From NCBI GenBank assembly GCA_905250115.1, contig CAJNOI010000026.1, forward strand, positions 722,790-786,789: a stretch of 64,000 nt of DNA, in the 5' to 3' direction. Position 1 is the first letter of the stretch. Each line of letters opens with the position of its first letter. Below the pieces are notes generated by a model. The model was not told the DNA's origin. It saw nothing but the letters and a program-made list of their open reading frames with translations, and made no database searches. This document shows positions 24,972 to 36,946 of this stretch, piece after piece. This stretch comes from Adineta steineri (Eukaryota > Rotifera > Eurotatoria > Adinetida > Adinetidae). Position numbers and translations under genes: made by a program.

Positions 24972-25820
24972 TCAGATAAAATCTTGTAATGTCTTTTCAA
25001 CAATTGGAAGAAGATCAGATGCTTGTTCTTTGTATTTTTTAAGTATCTGTTCGATAATTATATTATTATTTTCAACATTTGTTGTTGATTTTATATGTGC
25101 TGATGTCAATATAATTCCATATAAAGCTCGTATATTATTTGGATTATATTTAATTGTACTAAAATAATAAGTTCGAGCGTTTTCATAATCACCTTGTGAA
25201 TAACAAATCGATGCATAACGTTGATGATTTAAATGATTATGTGGATTTATTAAAAGAAGTTCTTCAGCACAAAATGCTGCTTTTTTATAATCATGTTCCG
25301 ATAAATAAAGATCACATAATTCACTCCATGCTTCTTGATCAGCCTTAAATAAATTACATAAGAATAAATTACAAAACATTTTTCTATTTACTTGATAAAC
25401 TTCTAAATATGAATTTAATTCACTGATTGCTTCATTTATTTTATTTTGATCTTTTAAAATACTTATTTGTCTTTTACGTACAATTCCATCTGTTTCATTA
25501 TCTTTCAATAATGTTGAATATATTTCTTCAGCTTTATTATATTCACCTATTGATTCGTAATACATTCCTTGTAATATAGATATACGACGACTTGTTGATT
25601 GAAATTGTTTTATTAATTGCTCAAGACATTCATAAGCAATTGATCGTCGAGAAGAATGTAGAGCAGATTTAAATACTTGTTCAAGTATTAACCATTTTTC
25701 ATCGCCTAATGATGATAAATTACGTTTAGATAAAACTTCTGTCCATAGTTGAACGATTTCATCATATGAACGATAATTTTCTTCACGATATGTACGAAGT
25801 TTTTCAACAGCAGATTGCAT
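24972..25820 (-). CDS. EMC2: ER membrane protein complex subunit 2 (TPR protein)
   Basis: The reading frame from 25820 to 24972 covers the whole TPR protein: WTEVLSKRNLSSLGDEKW, RRISILQGMYYESIGEYNKA, DQEAWSELCDLYLSEHDYKK, AAFCAEELLLINPHNHL and IRALYGIILTSAHIK all match EMC2. EMC2 is a cytosolic scaffold of the EMC insertase, which inserts tail-anchored and multipass proteins into the ER membrane. A 48-base segment (25344-25391) starts GTAAAT, ends TTTAAG, is a multiple of three and has no stop. It would add about 16 residues (VNRKMFCNLFLCNLFK) exactly where family members go straight from YLE.. to .DQEAW. It is most likely an intron, giving a protein of about 266 residues. Confidence 0.92.
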   Translation of the reverse strand: MQSAVEKLRTYREENYRSYDEIVQLWTEVLSKRNLSSLGDEKWLILEQVFKSALHSSRRSIAYECLEQLIKQFQSTSRRISILQGMYYESIGEYNKAEEIYSTLLKDNETDGIVRKRQISILKDQNKINEAISELNSYLEVYQVNRKMFCNLFLCNLFKADQEAWSELCDLYLSEHDYKKAAFCAEELLLINPHNHLNHQRYASICYSQGDYENARTYYFSTIKYNPNNIRALYGIILTSAHIKSTTNVENNNIIIEQILKKYKEQASDLLPIVEKTLQDFI

Positions 25821-27155
25821 CTAATTTTAGTAAATGATTGATGTTTAATTTTCATATGACACTTCAAAATTTTATTGGTAATTGAAGGTAACCGATAGAA
25901 GTCATGTTTACATAACGAAATGGTTGACAGAGTCATCTACGTTATAATTTATTATAAATTAATTCACTGTAACATATAAACAAGAATATCATATATCATT
26001 TAAGTTCAGAAAATCTGACACGAAACTCTGTAGATTCCGTAAGCTCATTTACGGTTTCGTATATTAGATACTAAACTATCCTAGTTCCGACAGATATGTA
26101 TTAGTTAATATTTCAATATGAAATAATGATAAAAAATTAGCTAATGCATATAGTAATTTCAGGAAATTTTGTATTTTTATGTACTATATTCTGCACAAAG
26201 ATGTCCTTATTACTCATTAGAAATTGTATTCTAAAATTTAATTATAATTTTTTTTTCATATCAACTCGGATATGTTTATCTCAGTTACTAATTTCATGAA
26301 TTCTTCATGTTATCATTAATTTAATCTAGTCAGTAAAAATTTTCTTTAATAGGAAAAGAAGTTTATTTCTGTAAAATACTCATTTATATTATTTTATGTA
26401 TATACTTTTTTTTCAATGAATAGCTTTTTAAGTGCTCCTGTGATTTCGTGGCTTCAAACATTTATTACTGACGAAGTAACTATACATCATTTTCAAGGTA
26501 AAGTTTGCTTTATATCACTCAATATCGCAGCAGATGTTTTAAGATACGGGTGTATGCTGAAGAATAAGAAGAAGAAGAAGACATACACCTTTGTTATCTG
26601 CTCGTTAATCACAAGAGTAACTCAGTAGTCGTTCGATTTGATAGTTACTGTGGCAAATTTTAATCGATTCTCCCCCGGGCGATAATCTATCTTTTTTATA
26701 AGAGTAAATTGAAATAGAATTGCAAGATGGAGATGCATACTCGATAGTTTTTTCCTCTTCCTATACAAATACGTGTTCTTCGACCATAGAAAAGTTTTCT
26801 TTTGTATAATAAAATATGTTAATATTGCTCTGCATCTGTTTTTTTCATGGTCGTCCGATTGAAACTGCTTCGCCGTGAATTATTTTAAGGCCTTTTTTTT
26901 CTGTCGTAGACGTTAGATGCATATTACTCAGCAGTAAACGGTTTTTTTTCTTTACTTTTTTTGATTATTCATTGTCTGATGAATGTATAGGTAAGAATAT
27001 ATATATAAAGAAAGAAAAATAGACGCTTGAATATGATTCTTTTTTTGCTTTCATATTTCATTGCTTCTGCTGTTTTTAAAAGACAGAAAGCAAATCTACA
27101 TACGCTGTCTACTTTTATTTGTAGTGAGTTTTTATAACAAATTCTGCTCAAAGCA
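25821..27155. other. Intergenic, nothing recognised
   Basis: 1.3 kb of AT-rich sequence. The two or three short open frames lack splice context or coding character. Confidence 0.45.
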
Positions 27156-27950
27156 ATGCCAAACATTATTCGTATCATATTACTCATTGTATCTATTATA
27201 GTGACCCTTCTTTTATTTATCTATCATTTGTATTCATTTTATCAATATACAAAGAAAGGCAAATATCGCTATGAAAGTATTACTAATCACACATATATGG
27301 TAGTAAAACATGGACATCAGAAAGACGACTGTACACTTGTTGGAACAACGTACAGTTATGGTGAAGTCGACTGGCTTGTTATACGTAGTAAAAGACATTT
27401 TTTATTTTTATTTTGTTTCTGGGGAGCGTTGATGTTGGCATTTATTAACAGTATTGTTGGTTCTATTCTCGAATACATGCACAAAGAAAATATTCATGGT
27501 TGTACTAAATTTCTTCGTATTTTACGATCAGTTCTCTATAAAAGTTCCATGAGTATTCCAGTGATGGTTTTATTTGCATTCAATTATGTAACACCCTGTT
27601 TACAATTACGAGCAACAACATTTATGATCTTTTCGAATATGTTTACATATATCGTATTAGCAATTCAATTTCCTATCTTACTTGTTGTTTCTATTGATGT
27701 ACTTTACGAATTCTATATTTGGAAACCTAACGCTACTTATCGTCTTGTGCGAGGTACGATGAAAAATCAACCGACTGGCATGAAAATATTTCAAATTATT
27801 CTTTATTCTCTTTTATTCGCTATAATTATTATTGGAATTATCGTATCGTTTCTGATATATTTGGAATTAATGTTTCTTACCCATGTTACTCATCATGTAC
27901 TAGTCATGTTTAATATCTTATTAAGCATTATAAGTATAGTTTACACTTGA
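27156..27950 (+). CDS. Multi-pass membrane protein of unknown family
   Basis: Single exon, 264 residues. Hydrophobic segments lie at about residues 4-28 (RIILLIVSIIVTLLLFIYH), 82-108 (FLFLFCFWGALMLAFINSIV), 130-150, 158-190 (MFTYIVLAIQFPILLVVSID) and two near the C-terminus (IILYSLLFAIIIIGIIVSFL, VLVMFNILLSIISIVY), so five or six spans. A soluble loop of about 50 residues follows the first span. I recognise no motif. It may belong to a lineage-specific membrane protein family. Confidence 0.65.
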   Translation: MPNIIRIILLIVSIIVTLLLFIYHLYSFYQYTKKGKYRYESITNHTYMVVKHGHQKDDCTLVGTTYSYGEVDWLVIRSKRHFLFLFCFWGALMLAFINSIVGSILEYMHKENIHGCTKFLRILRSVLYKSSMSIPVMVLFAFNYVTPCLQLRATTFMIFSNMFTYIVLAIQFPILLVVSIDVLYEFYIWKPNATYRLVRGTMKNQPTGMKIFQIILYSLLFAIIIIGIIVSFLIYLELMFLTHVTHHVLVMFNILLSIISIVYT

Positions 27951-28918
27951 GAAATATTATTTCAAAAGACGATCGACGATAGAGCACGATGGTTCAAAGA
28001 AACTGAGAGTGTTTTTTTTCTTCTAAAATGAGTACTTCTTTTACTGAATAGTATGTATAAATAATCTTCGAAATCAAAGAAAAAAAACTTGAATATATAA
28101 CTATACTAATGTGTGAATGGTGATAGGAAAAAGATTTTCGAACAATTAAGATGATAAAACAGACAATTACATGAAGGCTCGCAATATTCCAATGACATTC
28201 GTGATTCCGTTTGAAGAGTTATTGAATGATACGACTGTTTCAGTTTTTTTATTGATAAAGAGGGTGGGATGCGGGTGTGCGTGAATGGATGATGCATGAA
28301 TTGAATATCCAGAATCAGATCCGTACCCACCCACACCTTATTTCATCATTGTTTTTGAAAGTTGTCGTTTTCCTAAAGTCTCTGTTCATAATAAACTATC
28401 AATTATATCCATATACTCATTCTCAAGATTTTATTCATGATTTATACTCATTGAAGTACTATCTTACAATTATTTGATGAATGAAGAAAACCTATCAATT
28501 TAAAAGATACTAAGTCTTTGTTTATTTTTGAACGATCTTTGTCTGTTAAGTTAATCGTAGTATAGTTTTTTGTTTAAAAAAAATTAGTCATAGCAGTTTC
28601 TATAATGTATAATATTCTTATTGAAAAAGTACTTGTGTAATTTAAATAGTTTCAACATAATTACTCTTCAAATCCTTTTTATTAATCTCATAGTAACCCA
28701 ATTATCTTTTCATACAAGCTATTCATATTCTCACATTTTTATGCATCTATCAAAATATTTTTTCATTCGATAAAAAATATCATTTATTAATATACAGAAA
28801 CATTTTATCGTTATCATATTTTCTTGTATTTAGTTTTCATCGCAATATATTTAACTTGAATCTTTTACAAGTTTTTTGTTCTAAACTCTGTAGAACTATG
28901 TCATTGAAATTTATCATG
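27951..28918. other. Intergenic containing one telomere-like palindrome
   Basis: Apart from the G-rich/C-rich palindrome at 28259-28339, I see only AT-rich sequence before the tRNA gene. Confidence 0.45.
28259..28339. repeat. Palindrome with telomere-like arms
   Basis: A G-rich arm (GAGGGTGGGATGCGGGTGTG) and a C-rich arm (CCCACCCACACC) flank an AT-rich loop. Member of the dispersed family described in the findings. Confidence 0.6.
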
Positions 28919-28990
28919 GGGGATATAGCTCAGTGGTAGAGCATTCGACTGCAGATCGAGAGGTCCCTGGTTCAATCCCGGGTGTCCCCT
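28919..28990 (+). tRNA. tRNA-Cys (GCA)
   Basis: A 72-base cloverleaf with acceptor stem GGGGATA pairing TGTCCCC (one G-T pair), D arm with AGCTCAGTGGTAGAGC (internal promoter A box), anticodon loop CTGCAGA giving GCA, T arm GGTTCAATCC (B box) and discriminator T. No intron. A T run shortly after the gene is a Pol III terminator. Confidence 0.95.
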
Positions 28991-29036
28991 AACTGTTTTT
29001 TTTTATTATTGTTGGTTGATATTCATGTACGAAAAT

Positions 29037-29455
29037 ATATAGAATGCAATCTTTTCATTAAATAGAAAACTAAAATAAAGATAAATATGTCGTTAAAAAA
29101 AGTATGATAAACCTAAAAGAAAAAATGTCAAATGTTCCTTGAAGAAGAAAATGTTCAACGTCGATTAATATCTTTCATTCGTTGTGCATGTCTTAACTGT
29201 GCTTTCTTCTTTAATGGATTAAACATATTGGAAAACTTCGTAAATGCAGCATACATTACTAAAGCTTGTATAGGAACCATAGTAATAGCACTCATAATTG
29301 CTACTGGTTGTGCACATGCATTTATCTGATATACATATATGTGTTAAATATTAGTCTTATATAATTGAAAACTTACGAAGTCTTGAGGATACATGACAGG
29401 AACAGTAGTTGCAGTCGCTGTTGTTGGAGCGATAGAATAGAAGTTAATTAATTAC
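29037..29455 (-). pseudogene. Decayed 3' duplicate of the mucin-like membrane gene at 32.7-33.7 kb
   Basis: This block repeats the 3' UTR, last exon and second-last exon of the gene at 32534-33040 with small deletions. The last exon still encodes the membrane span and tail (VPIQALVMYAAFTKFSNMF, stop at 29155-29157). The splice acceptor that starts the second-last exon is changed from CTATAG to CTATCG (near 29432), and similarity stops about 25 bases further on, so the Thr-rich stalk and outer domain are missing. Confidence 0.8.
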
Positions 29456-30683
29456 TGCTATTTTATTGAGTAAAACCAAGGTAAATAATCAACATAAAGG
29501 ATAATGTTTTAAAAATGATTAAAACTTTTCTCAGTAACTAAAGTACACGAACTCATTTGACGATTTCATCATCTTCTATGATTATTGGAGATGAATATAA
29601 TTTAAAAGTTAATATTGAGTTATATTGTATAAATCAAAATCATTTATTTTATTTTGAAAATTAGTACGAATAAGTACAATTATATTATTGTGTTTATAGA
29701 AAATAATATTTCATAATAGAGAATAGAATAGGATGTGTCTTATTCATCAATTAAAGACTTACTTTTTCAATCGTAATTGATAACAATGATTAGTAAAGAT
29801 ATTAAACCATTAATAATGATTTTGTATGTTTTAGTTAATACTATATCGATGATGATTATGTCGAGTTTGGTAATAGGAACTCTCGATATAGAAAGAAGAA
29901 CGAGAAATAAAGAGCAAAATTTAATGAGAGCAAATATTTATTAGAAATATGTATAATTATGATAAGAGAAGATAGTTATTCATTTTTATTGAGAAATCTA
30001 TTAAATCTATTATAGGTCATCGTAATCTTATTGCGAATATTATTCAATGACTTTGTCTATTTTTATAGATGAAAGTAGAATATTTATTGAAATATTGATT
30101 TGTTAATAGTTGTAAGATCATGTCACTATTTTTATGCCCTTCTCGATGAAAAAAATCTATTATACTCTCACTCATAATCAAATTATTGTCATAAATCAAA
30201 TAGAATACATGTGCGATATATCATTTAGTGATGAATAACATAGATATACGTAATAAAATGAAATCTAATCCCGTTCTATACATTGGTGAAAGTAAAATAT
30301 AGATGAGAAATGTCTTATGATGTGGGTTGACTCCGATCTGAACTTTTAACTTTTCGAGGGTTTGAGTCGAGAAAAATGTGGATCCGCAACTTCCTACTGA
30401 TGGAATCCTTAAGCAAGGTCAAAACGCATCGTAAGTATAGCTTAGGAATTATTATTTCTTTTGTAAACTCACCCACACTCTCAAGATTCTGTATTCTACT
30501 GTTATTTTTTACAGTGTATAATATTTTTAACTGCTTACATTTGTAGCTCTCTTCCTACTGTTATCTTACGATAAGAATAGCAATGTTATCTAATTCTTTG
30601 AATATAAAACGTGTGTTTTAACCATCCTGAATACATTAAGAGTTTTTGTTTCTTTCAAATCGACAGTTGATAATTTTGCTTGG
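29456..30683. other. Intergenic, 5' flank of the tetraspan gene
   Basis: No gene is recognised. A segment near 30335-30430 is less AT-rich. A half-palindrome ending in CACACTCTCAAGAT occurs at 30467-30486. A TATA-like TATAAA at 30603-30608 lies about 75 bases before the start codon of the next gene. Confidence 0.4.
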
Positions 30684-31343
30684 ATGGAGAATTCTATGAA
30701 TCAAGAAATAATCAATGAAACGATTCGAACGCCACTTAACGATGTACGTACTCTGGTGCATGAAAATACGAAACGCTCAATACCAGTTATAATTACCTTG
30801 GAGAATAATCGTACTCAAGGCGTAATTGTTACTCAGACAGAATCAACTAGACAAGATAACGTTTCTTCAGATGTATTGGATTGTGACACTTTCGAAAAAT
30901 ATTTTATGCGTTGTTTTATTGGTCTATTACTTGTTGTGGCAGTCGGACTCTGTATTTCAAGCGTTGTGATTGGGGTTGTTTATCGACAAGAGTGCCCAAT
31001 ACAGGAATATATACCTACATATCTAATCGCCGTAGGTATTGCATCCATAGCGCTGCTAATGAGTTTCATCGGATGTATACGGATAGAAAAATGTGACAAT
31101 TTAATATGTTGGTTTGTTTGTTTTATCTTTCTGCTATTAACTTTAGTGGTTTTCTTAATCGTAGCTGGTGGCTATATGACATTTAGTATTAAACGATATG
31201 TTCAATATGACAATCCGGGTGATATCAAAACATACTGTAACCGTACTCTGTATTCATTTGCATTCTATACCCTAATTATCTGGTGGGTTGCGCTTTTTGG
31301 CTCGGGAATTGTAGGCAAGATGTGTCAAAATGCAGATAAATGA
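30684..31343 (+). CDS. TMEM272-like four-span membrane protein
   Basis: Single exon, 219 residues. A hydrophilic N-terminus of about 75 residues is followed by four spans: FMRCFIGLLLVVAVGLCISS, YLIAVGIASIALLMSFIGC, LICWFVCFIFLLLTLVVFLI and FAFYTLIIWWVALFGSGIV. The loop motif VVYRQECPIQEYIPTYLI and the YCNRTLY before the last span match the pattern of TMEM272-like proteins (short acidic/Cys-Pro loop, then YCxxTLY). The function of this family is not known to me. Confidence 0.7.
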   Translation: MENSMNQEIINETIRTPLNDVRTLVHENTKRSIPVIITLENNRTQGVIVTQTESTRQDNVSSDVLDCDTFEKYFMRCFIGLLLVVAVGLCISSVVIGVVYRQECPIQEYIPTYLIAVGIASIALLMSFIGCIRIEKCDNLICWFVCFIFLLLTLVVFLIVAGGYMTFSIKRYVQYDNPGDIKTYCNRTLYSFAFYTLIIWWVALFGSGIVGKMCQNADK

Positions 31344-32533
31344 TACTCTTAATAACATTGATTGAACTGTCAAAAAATAATTCGATACCATCTTATTTTC
31401 GCATTGATTATTATGAAAAAAATAAAATCTTTAAAACAATCTTATCAATTAATTTTAACATACGAATATGAATCTAGATATAGAAAGAATTTCAAAAATT
31501 TATAAAGCACTAGTGGCATTGACGAAGAAATCATTGCTCACCCTCACGTAATCAGCATCTTTAGGCTTTGATAAATAAAAGTCCCATGTTCTTCACTTGT
31601 ATCAAGTTTTTATAACTTTTATTTAGGGAGAGGGCACACAAAAAATCAAGTCTTTCCTGTTTTACTTTGCTTTACATAGTATTTCATCCTTTAGTCCTTT
31701 TGGATCTTATAAATACAATTACAAGTGAGCCAAACGTGTTGCAATTACGCTTATTAAATCTTGTTAATCACTACTGATTTTAAAAGATGTTTGAAAATCT
31801 CTCCAACTATGTCATAACTAATAATTAATAATCTGAATATCTCTAAGAATTAGATGTGCATAATAAAGCAGTAAAGAGAAACTCATCCAAAATGGGTGAG
31901 ATAGAAGATCCGATAGGATTGGTGAACATGGTATATCGATTTGATTTACTGTATTCTGCATACAGCATGATTTCTTGTGGATTATTAATTGCATCAATGA
32001 TGAAGATTGCTGATAATTTGTACGATCAATAAGTGGTATATTATTTGATAATTGTTTGATTTCGCATGTTTATATAATATTGTTTTGGACAGGAAATTTT
32101 CAGGTATTTTACTGTTATCACATGTGAAAGACATTTTTATATTTGATTTGTTTTTTTTGACAAGTTAAATAAGTACAAATGTTGGGGCACTCGACATAAA
32201 TCCTTTCGTTGTAATATGTACAGTTGGAATCTGTATTAAATTCAAAAAATTTTCATATTGAAATTGCATAAAAAATTCATTGTAGCCAAAATGCATTACT
32301 ATGGGAATCAATAATTGATATTAGTTTCAAATGAAATTTAATTTCCCTTTAGAAAGTTAATAGTATAATTTCGTAAAAAAAAAGTTATATTTTAACATAC
32401 AATCTATCATTAAGAAATATTTTTATGATACACGTGGAGTTCATCAGAAGATGAAATTATTCATATGACGAGAACTCGAATGCGTGTTAAATCAAATCCA
32501 TGTAGTTTTAATAATTCCTACTTTATCGTTCAT
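31344..32533. other. Intergenic, one small open frame of doubtful value
   Basis: 31892-32032 could encode 46 residues (MGEIEDPIGLVNMVYRFDLL, then a hydrophobic stretch), but nothing else supports it. The rest is AT-rich. Confidence 0.35.
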
Positions 32534-32698
32534 ATAGAATGCAATCTTTTCATGAAATAGAAAACGAAAAAGAAGATTTAGTTTATAAAAATTAAATAAA
32601 AATAAGTGGGATTAAATAAAGATAAATATGTCGTTAAAAAAATATGGTAAATCAAAAGAAAAAAAGTGTCAAATGTTCACCGAAGAAAAAAAAAATGT

Positions 32699-33722
32699 TC
32701 AACGTCGATTAATATTAATCTTTCTCATTCGTTGTGCATGTCTTAATTGTGCTTTCTTCTTCAATGGATTAAACATATTGGAAAACTTCGTAAATGCAGC
32801 ATACATTACTAAAGCTTGTATAGGAACCATAGCAGCCATAGTAACAGCACTCATAATTGCTACTGGTTGTTTACATGCATTTATCTGATAGACATATATG
32901 TGTTAAATATTAGTCTTACATAATTGGAAACTTACGAAATCTTGAGGATACATGACAGGAACAGTAGTTGCAGTTGATGCACTTGCAGTAGTTGCAGCCG
33001 TTGTTGTTGGAGCTATAGAACAGAAGTTAATTAATTATAATAATACTTTCAGAAAAGTAATAACATTTTTCTTACCAGCTGTAGTTGCAATTGTAGTAGT
33101 GACAGTTGTTGTAGTTGTAACAGCAGTCGTAGTAGTTGCCACTATACCAGATGTTGTACACTATGAAAAAGTTTCATATTACGAATAAATATCAGTCTAG
33201 ATAAACTTACTGCAGTATTAATAGAAGTAGTAGTTGTGTGTAAGGATGTGACTGTATGAGTTGTTGGTGGAGTAGTAGTAGTTGTTGTTGTAGATGATAC
33301 AGCTGGATCCCAAATATTAAATACCCAATATGTTGGATCATAAATCGGAGCAGATTCAGGACCTTCAATGATGTATCATTTAATTTATATCTCTTTATTA
33401 ATCGATATAATTAATAAACTATTACTTACCACAAAATTCAGTTCCGCTAGCAACACCTTAAATCAAACAAAATAATAACATGCTAACTGAAAATACTGTG
33501 TACGATTAATAAACTTATACATACCAGTATCAAATGTCACATAATAAAAATGTCCAGGAATCCATGGTGCAACTGGAAAACGAATGATAGTTGTATAACC
33601 TGTATATATGACATTAGGGTCCCAACCACAATCAAATTTTGCAACGGGTGTAGTAGTATTAGCAGCATCTGTGAAATAGATGAAAGTATTATTAAGTGTT
33701 GGACGATTTACAGCCTTTGTCG
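32699..33722 (-). CDS. Mucin-like single-span membrane protein, 5' end lost in gap
   Basis: Exons 33535-33722, 33430-33456, 33211-33362, 33076-33160, 32936-33012 and 32699-32884 join in phase. An outer beta-type domain (RPTLNNTFIYFTDAANTTTP, WDPNVIYTGYTTIIRFPVAP, CGPESAPIYDPTYWVFNIWD) is followed by a Thr-rich stalk of about 90 residues spread over three exons and likely O-glycosylated. Then come one membrane span (AIMSAVTMAAMVPIQALVMY) and a short basic tail ending NRR. The exon at 33722 begins after a TTTTTTTAG acceptor, so at least one more exon, presumably with a signal peptide, lies in or beyond the run of N. The outer domain may mediate adhesion, but I do not know its family. Confidence 0.75.
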
Positions 33723-33771
33723 CTAAAAAAACAAAATTTAAATACAATTAAATATATAAGAAATAGTGAAT

Positions 33772-33871
33772 NNNNNNNNNNNNNNNNNNNNNNNNNNNNN
33801 NNNNNNNNNNNNNNNNNNNNNNNNNNNNNNNNNNNNNNNNNNNNNNNNNNNNNNNNNNNNNNNNNNNNNNN
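33772..33871. other. Assembly gap (100 N)
   Basis: Exactly 100 N, the usual size for a gap of unknown length. It removes the 5' ends of the genes on both sides, so their spacing and even their adjacency are not proven. Confidence 0.98.
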
Positions 33872-36083
33872 TTTCAATAAATCCATCGGGGACGGCATTA
33901 GCTATTGGTGAAGTTCAATTAAATAAAGTAACAATTGCGTATATGGATGGTAATACTACATTTCGATTTGTTTCGAAATTTTATGAAATTAGTGAATCTG
34001 AAAATTGGACTGGTTTTGGTCGTTCAGTTATCTGGCTCACTGATGATGAAACACTTGCTATACTTGTTTCTAAATCAACGAATCATAATTCGTCCCAATC
34101 AGAAATACAAGTATATAAAAATATATGTCCTAATCGAACTCGTGGTTCAATTATACCTAGTTTTGTTATTCCAAATAATCAACAAACATTGAATGATATT
34201 CAACGATTGAAGTCTTGGCGTAAACATTCTTTTCGTCGTATTCGAACACGCTCAAATAGTTTATTAATTCTTCTGAGAAATGGTGATATTGTATATATTC
34301 CGTCTGCCGCTCCTGGTTTTTGTTCTATGGAACTCGGATCAATTAATTTTTCAAATCTATATGTCTTGCAACCGAAACCGTGTGTGAGTGGATCGTATAA
34401 AGATGTATCTGGTCCTGGTCCGTGCACGATTTGTCCACCGGGTACAAAAAATTCTGGATATTATCCATCAGTTGAATGTCAACCTTGTAATACAAGTGCA
34501 TTTTGTCCATTAGGCGCTAGTGATGATGTTAATTTAACTGACTTTAATTCATATATTCAAACATTTAGTTATCCAGATACACCGATCATTGATAATTACG
34601 ATGATTTATTATTATTAAACTTTTTTCCTACTAATAAGAATATCGGTTGTTTGATTTATACACCTATTTTCTGGACTGCAGTAGCTACAATCCTATGTTT
34701 AATGACATGGCTTATTATGTTTCTTATTAAACGACGACATATAACTTCGATCGATACTTATCGTCAACGAGCAAAGATTGTTTTCAAGCATAATGATCTT
34801 ATTGGACAAGGAGAACGATGGATTGGTGGTCTTGCATCAATCGTTATTTTTACTATTATCATATATTGTGTTGTATTTGCTTGCTTTTACTTCTATTCAT
34901 ATCCTATCGAGACAACAGAAGCAGTCAACAAAGCATGTGATGACGATCAACGAAATTCGAAATTTGATAATGCACTTCAATTACCTTTACCTGGAACCGA
35001 TGGTACTTATTGGAAAATATTTGATATGCTCAATAAACAACCATTTACTATGACTATACATCTGATAAATACACGAGCTCAATGTGATGATATTACTGTT
35101 GAACGTAAGAGACATACAGGTACTCCATTATCGTTAGTCGAAAAAAATTGTACATTATCACCGAATAATGTTAGTGGTTCGTTCAGTTTTAGTCTGCCTA
35201 CGCATACGTCGATTGTTCGAGTTGGTATCAATGGACCTTACTTTATCGGAGCACTTCGTCTTTGTCTATATGGAAAATCTGATAGTGAAACTGAAGATAT
35301 GACATTACATCAACTACACGAACTTGATGTATGTACCCTTTTCTATACGAATAATCAAACGATTGGACTGTCAACTGCTTTTACTGTACGTCTTATCAAA
35401 GTTATTAATATAACAAAGCCATTAAGACGCAATGATAAAACGTATTTCGATGGTATTTGGGCTCCATTTATAACTTATATTGATATTCTCTCGGATGAAT
35501 TATATTTTGCAGACAAAGGAAAATACTTACGATATACTTCTGAACAAACGACTATTAATATACAGCTTACAGAAGAAATCTATTTTGTTCAAAATAATCA
35601 ATCACCAATTATTCGTCGAGGAGCACTTTTCTTTCATACCATTCTCTTTAGTTTTTCACTTATAGAAGTATTTGCAATGATTTTTCTTCTTTATAAACTT
35701 TGGTTCCATCCCATTCATCGACGTATTCTAGTGCCTCATGATAATCAAGCTGAGGACGAATTTCAGACGAATCAGGGGCAAATACCTATAGATGTAAGTC
35801 ATTTTTTTTTGAACATGAGAATCTTTTTAATATTTTTATTTCTCTTTTATAGTTAAACTCACACTTATCACAGTCATCCAGACTACGAACTTCATTATCA
35901 AAAAGTAAAAGTGCAAATAATGGTCGATTACGTGAAAATCGGCGTTGGAATCTTCAGACGAAGATCAATCAAAATATTCGAAAACGCCAACGTACAAAAG
36001 ATGGTACAAGAATTTCAATAGATTCAGAAATTATTGATTATTCAGATCAACCATTATCTTCGCCGCCTCTTGCAATGACTTGA
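33872..36083 (+). CDS. Large receptor-like membrane protein, 5' end lost in gap
   Basis: Two exons (33872-35793 and 35853-36083, 59-base intron, phase 0). The surviving N-terminal part looks like blades of a beta-propeller (GTALAIGEVQLNKVTIAYMD, WTGFGRSVIWLTDDETLAIL), followed by a small Cys-rich TNFR/EGF-like module (CVSGSYKDVSGPGPCTICPP with CQPC and FCPLGA). There are three membrane spans: FWTAVATILCLMTWLIMFLI, a second at about 35.85% of the way (IVIFTIIIYCVVFACFYFYS) and a third near the end (ALFFHTILFSFSLIEVFAMI). A large extracytoplasmic domain with many N-glycosylation sites sits between spans two and three. The C-terminal tail is basic and Ser-rich. I do not recognise the family. Extracellular sensing or adhesion is a guess from the layout. 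Confidence 0.75.
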
Positions 36084-36946
36084 TTGTCTACTAGTGTTCA
36101 TCTGAATAGTTCAATTAAATAAAATACCTTACAAACAATGTTGTCACTATAAAAATTGACACTAACAAATTAACTCAGTTGAAATCTTTCATATAAAAAA
36201 AATCATTATTTAATATAAATCAATAATAAAACAGAATCATATGATAAAAGCAAACAGTTCTATCTCATTCTCAATATTGTTTCATATATAAAAAACGATA
36301 CGAATACTATTCCTTTCTTATTCTTAACGTAGCTCAATAAAAAAAATACGATCGTTAAATTATAATTTTAAAACATTTTCTCGATGTGCTATCCACAAAA
36401 CACAATATACCTTATTTACTTTATATTTAGTCAGAAATTCTTTTCACTTTGAAAGAACAATAGCATACTTGTGAATATGATAAAATATCATAAGCTTCAT
36501 AAAAAATTGATGGCAATATCCGCTTCAAACTTTTCAGTCGATTCGAAAGGAAGATTATAAGTACAATAAATTATCAAAGAATACACGAAAAATATATACT
36601 TGGAATAAAGATTTCAAGTCAATTTTAAATAACTGAATGAATACGGAGGATATATTATTACTCATACAGAATAATATAAAAAGACAACGAAACAAAACAA
36701 GCAAAAATAAAACGACAATATGTTTGAGTCAGTATTGCGTTAATATATTTTTCATGTGTTTCGTGTAGAAAAAAAATGAAGCAGAACGAAAAGAAAAAAA
36801 TAAACACACAGAAAATTTTTCGACACGTTTCTAGTCATATTTTCGCCTCCCTATATTTGTTTTACTTCGTGGCCGTATCCAATTATATACATATATACGT
36901 ATATAATTAAAAATAATTGTTCATTTGCATTACTAACAGCAAAATA
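36084..36946. other. Intergenic, nothing recognised
   Basis: AT-rich region between two genes on the same strand. A TAACAG acceptor just before the next start codon may end a 5' UTR intron. Confidence 0.4.

Noticed and set aside
29132..29329. Plus-strand frame repeated at 32628-32888
   Set aside because: The two look like a conserved plus-strand gene pair, but the real coding strand is minus (last exon of the mucin-like gene). The plus frame is a shadow of the duplication.
31892..32032. 46-residue small open frame
   Set aside because: No transcript signal, repeat or similarity to support it; kept only as a note in the intergenic entry.
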